The notes beneath the pieces were generated by a model that was not told the origin of the DNA, did not search any database, and saw only the letters and a program-made list of their open reading frames with translations. The position numbers and the translations under genes were made by a program. From positions 1-57,864 of the forward strand of contig JAILDJ010000107.1 of the NCBI GenBank assembly GCA_024689505.1: 57,864 bases of DNA, in the 5' to 3' direction. Each line of letters opens with the position of its first letter. Position 1 is the first letter of the stretch. Source of the stretch: Clostridiales bacterium (lineage in GTDB: Bacteria > Bacillota > Clostridia > Lachnospirales > Bianqueaceae). Below, piece by piece: positions 52,360 through 57,864 of this stretch.

Positions 52360-53655
52360 TCACTCTTGATTGTCCTGCTCCGCTTCTCGCTTCTGATAAC
52401 GGAGCGTATCTTTGAGCATGATGATGCAGTCTTCCTCTACAAGTTTTCCGCGGACCACGTCCTGCGCGAAAGCATAGCAGTTCGGCGCGCCGCAGGCACC
52501 GCAGTCCAGATGCGGCAGCCGATCGAACAGTTCATCACGCCGCTGCATCATGCGCAGCGCTTCCTGGAAATCCGCGCTGAGTTTGAAGGCCGGTGCTTCT
52601 TCCAGCTCCTTCTCCGCCTTTACGGAGATGCCGGAATAATCCGCATGCAGCACTTCCTCGCGGAAGCTGGGATGCTCGTTGCGCCGCAGCACCTTCTTCA
52701 TGCGCGTGTAGGCATTGAAAGGATTCTCGATCTGTAGCGGACCGCCCAGACAGCCGCCCGTGCAGGCATTGGCCTCTAAAAAATCGATCTGCTCGATCTT
52801 ACCGTTTTCCAGATCGTCGAGCACTTTGATGACATTATCGATCCCATCCACCGCGAGGCAGTCGGGCATGTGCAGCCCTTGGCTCTCGCCGCCGATATGT
52901 GCCCAGGAGACCCCTTCCACGCTTTCGAGCTGGAGCGTCTGGATCTCCCCATCCTCCATTTTGTGGATGAACGGACGGATCTTGAAATACACTTCCTGCA
53001 TGGATACCGTATTGGTGACGGCCGACTTTTCCACCATGCGCGGATACAGGACTTCGGTGGTCTTCGCCGGGCATGGGGTGATGAAGAAGATGCCGATCTC
53101 CTCATCTTTATAGCCCTGCGAGGTGAAATACGCCCTGGCCATGCGCGCCGCTGTTTCCATAGGAGAAATGAGCGGCAGGATATTATCGATCAGCGACGGG
53201 AACCGTGTCGCGATGAGCCGCACGACCGCCGGGCACGCGGACGAGATCCACGGCCCGTTCATGGGCGGATTCTCTTCGATGAACCGGATCGTCTCCCGCG
53301 TGATGACTTCCGCACCGCGGGCCACACCGTAGACTTCGTCGAAGCCGATCATTTTAAGGGCAGTCAGCAGGCGGTTGATGTTGCGGTTCTCCTCGAACTG
53401 GCTGTACATAGATGGCGGCGGCAGCGCCACCTTCAATTTATAATCACTGGAAAGGATCTCATCCAGGGAAGCCGTCTCGGAAACTTTGGCTCCGTGTTTG
53501 CAGACGCGCATGCACATACCGCAGTCGATACAATAATCGGTAAGGATATGCGCACGGCCGCCCCGGACACGGATCGCCTCGGTGGGACAGCGCTGCACGC
53601 AGGTAGTACAGCCGACACACCGGTCCTTCAGCAGGCTTACAGAAGTAAATCCCAT
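52360..53655 (-). CDS. [FeFe]-hydrogenase-like protein, probably sensory (group C/D-like)
   Basis: 431 residues from ATG 53655 (GGAGG 7 bases upstream). Two N-terminal 4Fe-4S motifs (CVGCTTCVQRCP, CIDCGMCMRVC) precede an H-cluster domain. Loop 1 reads ISSACPAVV, so the proton-transfer cysteine of active enzymes (TSCCPAW) is Ala140 while the cluster ligand Cys141 stays. Loop 2 is TPCPAK (Cys195, Lys198), loop 3 is NACTGGCLGGP (Cys298, Cys302). All four cluster ligands are present. A C-terminal CGACGAPNCYAFAQ motif binds another 4Fe-4S cluster. The same Cys-to-Ala change marks known sensory hydrogenases, so H2 or redox sensing is more likely than bulk H2 turnover. There is no PAS domain. Confidence 0.85.
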   Translation of the reverse strand: MGFTSVSLLKDRCVGCTTCVQRCPTEAIRVRGGRAHILTDYCIDCGMCMRVCKHGAKVSETASLDEILSSDYKLKVALPPPSMYSQFEENRNINRLLTALKMIGFDEVYGVARGAEVITRETIRFIEENPPMNGPWISSACPAVVRLIATRFPSLIDNILPLISPMETAARMARAYFTSQGYKDEEIGIFFITPCPAKTTEVLYPRMVEKSAVTNTVSMQEVYFKIRPFIHKMEDGEIQTLQLESVEGVSWAHIGGESQGLHMPDCLAVDGIDNVIKVLDDLENGKIEQIDFLEANACTGGCLGGPLQIENPFNAYTRMKKVLRRNEHPSFREEVLHADYSGISVKAEKELEEAPAFKLSADFQEALRMMQRRDELFDRLPHLDCGACGAPNCYAFAQDVVRGKLVEEDCIIMLKDTLRYQKREAEQDNQE

Positions 53656-53676
53656 AATGGACCTCCGTATCAAAGG

Positions 53677-54090
53677 TTATGTCAGATTGAATTCCATAGT
53701 CAAAGTGGTGCCGACACCTACTTCGGTCTCGACCACAAGATTATCGCTCCACTTCTTGATGTTAGGCAGTCCCATGCCGGCGCCGAAGCCAAGTTCACGC
53801 GCCTGGGTGGATGCTGTAGACCAGCCTGGTTTCATGGCTTTATCCAGTTCAGGGATGCCGGGGCCGGAATCCTTCATGATGACCCGGATCTTGTCGGCAT
53901 CGACTTCGCAGTGGATGTTGCCGCCGTTCGCGTGGATGACCATATTGATCTCGCCCTCGTACATAGCGATGGACAGCGCGCGGATGACTTTAGGCGATAC
54001 ACCCAGCTCCTTGAGGACGCCCTTGAACTTTGTGGAAGCACGTCCGGCGCGCTCCGGCTCGGAAGGATCTACGATATAATCAAAAGTCAT
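53677..54090 (-). CDS. RsbW/SpoIIAB-like anti-sigma-type ATPase
   Basis: 137 residues from ATG 54090 (AGGAGATC upstream; the earlier frame lies inside the DRTGG gene). It is a single Bergerat-fold domain of anti-sigma-factor size: N-box ALSIAMYEGEINMVIHANGG, G1 box VIMKDSGPGIPELDKAM, and G2 box GFGAGMGLPNIKKW. Serine kinases of this type bind or phosphorylate partner switch proteins. No sigma factor or STAS antagonist is adjacent, so its target is not known. It overlaps the DRTGG gene by 11 bases. Confidence 0.85.
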   Translation of the reverse strand: MTFDYIVDPSEPERAGRASTKFKGVLKELGVSPKVIRALSIAMYEGEINMVIHANGGNIHCEVDADKIRVIMKDSGPGIPELDKAMKPGWSTASTQARELGFGAGMGLPNIKKWSDNLVVETEVGVGTTLTMEFNLT

Positions 54091-54436
54091 TCTGGATCTC
54101 CTCTCCGCGCAGGCCGGCATCGTACAGATGGCCGCAGGCTTCGAACATGGAGTAATGCGTGCCAAGCAGAAGGATCTCCGCGTCGGTCGCCAGATCGATG
54201 ATCTCCTGGGAAGGCTGTTTATCACGGACCAGCACGACGAGCTTGGTATCCACGACCTCGCAGGTGCGGATCATCTGCGGGTTGACAGCTCCGGTCAAAA
54301 GCACATTGTTGTTATGGTTGAACGCGAGCACGTCGCTCATCAGATCACAGCCGCAGCCGCTGTCGATCTCCAGGTCTTCGTCGATCTCGTTGAAGACTTT
54401 CGCGTCCAGGATGCTGATGATTTCACTTGCTTTCAT
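54080..54436 (-). CDS. DRTGG-domain protein 1
   Basis: 118 residues from ATG 54436 (GAGGTG upstream). The start MKASEIISILDAKVFNEIDE and the SGCGCDLMSDVLAFNHNNN and LLTGAVNPQMIRTCEVVDTK stretches match DRTGG-type regulatory domains. Cysteines in GCGCD could sense redox state. It opens the sensory cassette, downstream of a TATAAT promoter. Confidence 0.82.
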   Translation of the reverse strand: MKASEIISILDAKVFNEIDEDLEIDSGCGCDLMSDVLAFNHNNNVLLTGAVNPQMIRTCEVVDTKLVVLVRDKQPSQEIIDLATDAEILLLGTHYSMFEACGHLYDAGLRGEEIQNDF

Positions 54437-54469
54437 GATGATCACCTCATAAGTATAAGAATTGGTTTT

Positions 54470-54498
54470 ATTATAGCAAATATCCGTCATCCTTGCAC
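54470..54498 (-). promoter_or_regulatory. Promoter of the sensory-hydrogenase cassette
   Basis: Minus-strand GTGCAA (54493-54498), 17 bases, perfect TATAAT (54470-54475). The weak -35 suggests that an activator may help. Confidence 0.55.
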
Positions 54499-54528
54499 CT
54501 GTTTTTTTAGCACTTTTTCCAAAAATTA

Positions 54529-54557
54529 TTGAAGCCCTGCGGCATTTATGATAACAT
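54529..54557 (+). promoter_or_regulatory. Possible promoter of the TPR gene
   Basis: TTGAAG (54529-54534), 17 bases, TAACAT (54552-54557). Each hexamer matches consensus at four positions only. Confidence 0.35.
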
Positions 54558-54593
54558 GACAAAAGTATTGTATACGAACAGGAGGTCCTTCTT

Positions 54594-55433
54594 TTGAAAC
54601 TGCAAGACTTCATCAAGAGTCATCCCCATCTGATCATCTCGGTGCTGGCACTCGTCGCCATCATTGTCCTCAAACTGCCGTTCTGGGTCTTTCCGGCTTT
54701 TCTGGCAGCGTACGGCATCCTCATGTATTTCATCCATCTGCCCTCTTCCATCGGTATGACGGGGTACTTCATCGACGCGTTCCTGCGCAAGCCCAAGGCG
54801 GCGGTCCCGCTGTACCGCTACGCGTATGAGCACAAGAGCAAGAACCTGTACGGTCTTATGTCCTACGGTCTGTACCTGATCCGTGAGGTCCGCGAGTACG
54901 AGAAAGCCCGCGAAGTTTTCGAATATACACTCACGGTGGCCAAACCCGAATCCATGATGACCAAGTACGCCCGTCAGGATTACGCCATCGCGCTGTGGAA
55001 ATGCGGTCACCTGGACGATGCGATCGCCGTCATGGAGACCATGCTGAAGGATTATGAATTCTTCAGTCTGGATTTCTATACCACTCTCGGCTACTTCTAC
55101 ATCGAAGCCGGGGATTACGAAAAAGCCGAGGAATTCACGAACAAAGCGCTGGATGAAAACGAAGCCCACGGCCCGGCCTACGACAATCTGGGACAGATCG
55201 CGTTCCGTCAGGGTCGTTACGATGAGGCGAAAGAACTCCTGCTGAAAGCCCTGGATCTGAAAGAGACCATGGCCGACAGCAAGTATTATCTGGGTCTGAT
55301 CTATGAACAGGAGGGCGACTATGAATCCGCCCTGAACTACTTCTCCGCCGCGCACAAAAGCAAGATCACCGGCATGAACACGATCGAGCGGGAAGTCGTT
55401 GACGCGAAGTACAACGAGTATATGGACCAGTAA
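54594..55433 (+). CDS. Tetratricopeptide-repeat membrane-anchored protein
   Basis: 279 residues starting at TTG (GGAGG 8 bases upstream). Two hydrophobic segments lie at ~13-28 and ~30-47. After ~65 there are at least four TPR-like helical pairs (EYEKAREVFEYTLTVAK; DDAIAVMETMLKDYEF; GDYEKAEEFTNKALDENE; RYDEAKELLLKALDLKE; GDYESALNYFSAAHKSK). The TPR part would face the cytoplasm and act as a protein-interaction platform. An esterase gene follows 18 bases later. Confidence 0.85.
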   Translation: MKLQDFIKSHPHLIISVLALVAIIVLKLPFWVFPAFLAAYGILMYFIHLPSSIGMTGYFIDAFLRKPKAAVPLYRYAYEHKSKNLYGLMSYGLYLIREVREYEKAREVFEYTLTVAKPESMMTKYARQDYAIALWKCGHLDDAIAVMETMLKDYEFFSLDFYTTLGYFYIEAGDYEKAEEFTNKALDENEAHGPAYDNLGQIAFRQGRYDEAKELLLKALDLKETMADSKYYLGLIYEQEGDYESALNYFSAAHKSKITGMNTIEREVVDAKYNEYMDQ

Positions 55434-55450
55434 AGAAGGGAGCAGATCAT

Positions 55451-56506
55451 ATGGCTAAGAATATTGCTTTCTCCTATGTACCGGACAATGGCTGGACCGG
55501 TACCGGTTTCGAGATCAAACATGAGGCGGTCGAGCTTTCCGCTGTCCATCTTTCCTATCTTCCCTGGAGCAAGGACACCCCCGTCGAGGTACCGATCCGC
55601 TCTGTTGAAATGAAAGATGGCAAAGTCCTTGTTGCTACAGAGGATTTCAGCTATAAACAGCCCTGGACGCTGACGATCGGCGACGATTCCTACACCCGCA
55701 AGGACATGGATGAGGAACGCTGCGAAGGCCTGGAAGTCTTTGACAAGAAAAAAGACGGCAATGTCATCTACCGTCTGTATACACCTCAGGCCAAAGGACC
55801 GCGTCCGCTGCTCCTTTTCCTGCACGGCGGCGGCAACGGCGGTACCGATCTCATCACACATATCGCGGCCGATTACGGCTGCATCTCCTTCGCTCAGAAA
55901 TATCCTGACTTTTATATCATGGCGCCGCAGGCGCCCCAGCCGGAGGATCTGAGCCAGATGTTCAAGCGCATCGGCAAAATGGATTTCGCTCATTCTGACC
56001 AGACGGACGAATTTGGCTGGCACCGTAAATATCTGGCTGAGATCTGCGATCTGATCCGGTCCATGATCGATAAAGGTCAGGTCGATCCGCAGCGCATCTA
56101 TGTGACAGGCATGTCCATGGGCGGTGCAGGTACGCTCCGCGCCATGAGCGTCGGTGCAGGTCTCTTCACGGCAGCCGTGCCGGTCTGCCCCTCCATGACA
56201 CCGGAAACCTTCGGTATTCTGAAAGGTCTGGTCCATGAAAAGCTTTGGATCGCCACCGCCTATGTGGATCACACCCTGTACCGCCACAAGTATATCGTCG
56301 ATGGCGTGCTGGCGCTGAAAGATGCCGGCAACAAGGATGTCCATCTGACGTTGTACGCACCGGAAGATCTGGAGAAATACGGGATCGCCACCGATCCGGA
56401 TGTGCCCATGCGGGTGCTGGTCGGGCAGAACCACATGTCCTGGGTCCCGACCTACCACGACGAATGCGGCATCATGAGCTGGCTCACCGAACAGAGAAAA
56501 GGTTGA
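55451..56506 (+). CDS. Alpha/beta-hydrolase, phospholipase/carboxylesterase-like
   Basis: 351 residues. An N-terminal beta-rich region (1-~100) leads to the catalytic domain: oxyanion strand PLLLFLHGGGNGG, nucleophile Ser in VTGMSMGGAGTLRAM near residue 222, and a C-terminal His in LVGQNHMSW. There is no signal peptide. The layout, with a small Ig-like domain before the hydrolase, is that of PHB-depolymerase or esterase-type enzymes found in Clostridia. It is probably co-transcribed with the TPR gene. Substrate is unknown. Confidence 0.82.
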   Translation: MAKNIAFSYVPDNGWTGTGFEIKHEAVELSAVHLSYLPWSKDTPVEVPIRSVEMKDGKVLVATEDFSYKQPWTLTIGDDSYTRKDMDEERCEGLEVFDKKKDGNVIYRLYTPQAKGPRPLLLFLHGGGNGGTDLITHIAADYGCISFAQKYPDFYIMAPQAPQPEDLSQMFKRIGKMDFAHSDQTDEFGWHRKYLAEICDLIRSMIDKGQVDPQRIYVTGMSMGGAGTLRAMSVGAGLFTAAVPVCPSMTPETFGILKGLVHEKLWIATAYVDHTLYRHKYIVDGVLALKDAGNKDVHLTLYAPEDLEKYGIATDPDVPMRVLVGQNHMSWVPTYHDECGIMSWLTEQRKG

Positions 56507-56512
56507 TACAGG

Positions 56513-56540
56513 AAAAGCTCCCTTACGGGAGCTTTTTTGT
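56513..56540 (+). terminator. Terminator inside the 3' end of the convergent MFS gene
   Basis: AAAAGCTCCC, TTAC, GGGAGCTTTT followed by TTGTTTTG. The stop codon of the minus-strand transporter (56523-56525) lies in the loop and its last codons (Lys-Lys-Leu-Pro) form one arm. Confidence 0.85.
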
Positions 56541-57716
56541 TTTGATCGTAGCTGCGTAGGCGCTGTTGCACAGGCCCAAAACTGCAGAAAGGACGAAGAG
56601 CGTCTCTATGCCCAGCACCTGCCAGATCCATCCACCAAACAGGGCGATGAGGATCGTGATCAGATGATTGACGGATACGCCGGTCGAGATCGTCGCGCGC
56701 ATTTCATCCTGATTGTCGGACAGATCCTGCACATAGACGTTGGACGCCATGGATGCCAGAGAAATGATCGAATCCAGGATATAGTTGACGCAACAGACGA
56801 TAAAGGCGGTCTGCATGGGGAAAATATGGTGGGCAAAGCCATAGCAGAAGCAAACGATCACCAGGATCAACGTATCGGTGATCATGACGATCTTATAGCC
56901 TAATTTATCGATGATCCTGCCCACGGCCGGTGCCAGCAGGAAGGTGCAGATCGAAGAGATCGCGAACAGGATGCTGATCGTCATGGCGCTGGCACCGTAG
57001 AACAGTACCAGAACATACGGGCCGAAGGTGAAAAAGATCTGCTTCCTGGCTCCGTAAAAGACCTCCAGCATATAATACTTGGAGAACTTCTTCCGGAAAT
57101 AGAACCGGCGCTTGGTATCGTCCGTAGCGCTGTTGCCCTTCAAGGTGATCGAAGAGACGAAGCCCAGGAAGATGATGGCCGCGCTGGCGGCGAACACAGT
57201 GCGGTACAAACCCACCGTCCCTTTCAGGAAAGAAAAGATCAAGATGATCACGAGGTATCCTGCCAGCATGCCGATCTGATGGACGGCGTTCGTAAGCCCT
57301 AAGGCCGCGCCGCCCTTGCCCTCCTTCGCGTAGGAAAGCGTCATCGAACTGCGCATGCCCAGCTGGATGTGATCGCCCAAAGAATAGACGAAGATGGCCA
57401 GGATCACCATGACCCGGGTCGCCGGCACGACAGCCTGCATGGTCATGCCCGCCATCATGATGAGCGCGCCAAGTTTGTAGATCTTCTCTGCGGAAAACAT
57501 GTACAGCACTGCCAGGATGAAGACCAACAGCAGTCCCGGCAGTTCCCGGAAGAACTCGGACACGCCCTTGTCGAAAGAGGTCATGGAGACCACTTCCGCC
57601 AGATAATTGTCGATGATCCCCTTGTACAATCCATAGGACAGTCCAAAAGTGATCAAAGAGATGAAAAAGACACGATACCCGGATTCCGACCGGAACGTCT
57701 CAGCCAGTTTTTTCAT
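56523..57716 (-). CDS. MFS transporter
   Basis: 397 residues with about 12 hydrophobic helices. It begins MKKLAETFRSESGYRVFFIS, then ITFGLSYGLYKGIIDNYLAEV. The central loop (~195-215, TLKGNSATDDTKRRFYFRKKFSKY) is basic and cytoplasmic. It resembles small-molecule facilitators of Clostridia; substrate cannot be read. AAGGAG lies 10 bases upstream, and the RNA methyltransferase stop is 15 bases away, so the two may be co-transcribed. Confidence 0.82.
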   Translation of the reverse strand: MKKLAETFRSESGYRVFFISLITFGLSYGLYKGIIDNYLAEVVSMTSFDKGVSEFFRELPGLLLVFILAVLYMFSAEKIYKLGALIMMAGMTMQAVVPATRVMVILAIFVYSLGDHIQLGMRSSMTLSYAKEGKGGAALGLTNAVHQIGMLAGYLVIILIFSFLKGTVGLYRTVFAASAAIIFLGFVSSITLKGNSATDDTKRRFYFRKKFSKYYMLEVFYGARKQIFFTFGPYVLVLFYGASAMTISILFAISSICTFLLAPAVGRIIDKLGYKIVMITDTLILVIVCFCYGFAHHIFPMQTAFIVCCVNYILDSIISLASMASNVYVQDLSDNQDEMRATISTGVSVNHLITILIALFGGWIWQVLGIETLFVLSAVLGLCNSAYAATIKTKKLP

Positions 57717-57731
57717 AGATCGTAAAACTCC

Positions 57732-57864
57732 TTAACCGCGTTGACGCAGTACTTCATACATCATGACACCTGCCGCGACCGACGCATTGAGCGACTCCGC
57801 CTGGCCGGGCATCGGGATCCGCACCAGCACATCGCACAGCGCAGCTGCCTCGCGGCTCATGCCA
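57732..57864 (-). CDS. SpoU/TrmH-family RNA 2'-O-methyltransferase (RlmB-like), 3' end only
   Basis: About 43 C-terminal residues, cut by the window edge. They read GMSREAAALCDVLVRIPMPG then QAESLNASVAAGVMMYEVLR, ending QRG. This is the SAM-binding knot end of SpoU enzymes (IPM-G-ESLNVS-A). RlmB modifies G2251 of 23S rRNA in E. coli; a relative such as TrmH is possible. The start lies beyond the window. Confidence 0.85.
   Translation of the reverse strand, partial: GMSREAAALCDVLVRIPMPGQAESLNASVAAGVMMYEVLRQRG

Noticed and set aside
52870-54201. 443-codon plus-strand frame opposite the sensory cassette
   Set aside because: Antisense to overlapping genes with intact H-cluster and GHKL motifs; no domain of its own.
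1-57864. CRISPR array, prophage, conjugative or classical insertion-sequence genes
   Set aside because: No regularly spaced repeats, integrase, phage structural or IS-type transposase with terminal repeats was seen on either strand.

Overview
The window is a chromosomal segment of an anaerobic Bacillota, most likely a Clostridia member. The signs are: AGGAGG-type ribosome binding sites; clean sigma-A promoters (TTGACA-N17-TATAAT type); the Firmicutes neighbourhoods dnaG-rpoD-trmK and rimP-nusA-ylxR-ylxQ-infB-rbfA-nrnA-truB-ribF; an OhrR-type regulator; an orphan addB; and a large [FeFe]-hydrogenase locus with no oxygen-respiratory genes. Base composition is moderately GC-rich. I see no prophage, integrase, CRISPR array or classical insertion sequence. 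Coding density is very high and no gap exceeds 300 bases.

Layout. 1-120: a strong promoter and a leader resembling a pre-16S region, pointing out of the left edge. 186-4491 (minus): a pRiA4b-ORF3-like protein, homoserine kinase and a secreted subtilisin. 4613-7620: tRNA-Gly(CCC), a divergent pair for D-amino-acid metabolism (N-acyl-D-aminoacylase-like amidohydrolase and D-threonine aldolase/D-serine dehydratase-like enzyme), and tRNA-Leu(UAG). 7661-9667: a fusion of a REP-associated-type Y1 transposase to a DUF1015-like domain. 9821-11703 (plus): a glycerophosphodiesterase and an AlaX-like editing protein. 11748-19619 (minus): dnaG-rpoD-trmK-TGS/kinase-helD-nudix, a tightly overlapped operon linking replication, the housekeeping sigma factor and the RNA polymerase recycling motor HelD. 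19715-22999: addB. 23112-26517 (plus): degV, then a BadF-family sugar kinase with two tandem SIS-domain proteins. 26642-40017 (minus): a 12-gene translation and RNA operon from rimP to an S1-domain protein, including alaS and a CapA-like phosphatase. 40196-45792 (minus): sbcC, sbcD, ohrR and a PatB/MalY-type lyase.

45969-54436 (minus) is the most distinctive region. A structural electron-bifurcating-type hydrogenase (hndA-hndB-hndC-hndD) lies behind a PHP phosphoesterase gene. Upstream is a cassette of DRTGG protein, RsbW-like ATPase, a [FeFe]-hydrogenase-like protein whose proton-transfer cysteine is alanine, a second DRTGG protein and a second GHKL ATPase. The simplest reading is a hydrogen- or redox-sensing module placed next to the hydrogenase it may control. 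54594-57864 holds a TPR protein, an esterase, an MFS transporter and the 3' end of a SpoU-family RNA methyltransferase.

Two places deserve most attention: the transposase-DUF1015 fusion (7661-9667) and the sensory-hydrogenase/GHKL/DRTGG module (51424-54436). All family assignments come from reading the sequence and remembered family motifs; no database search was possible.
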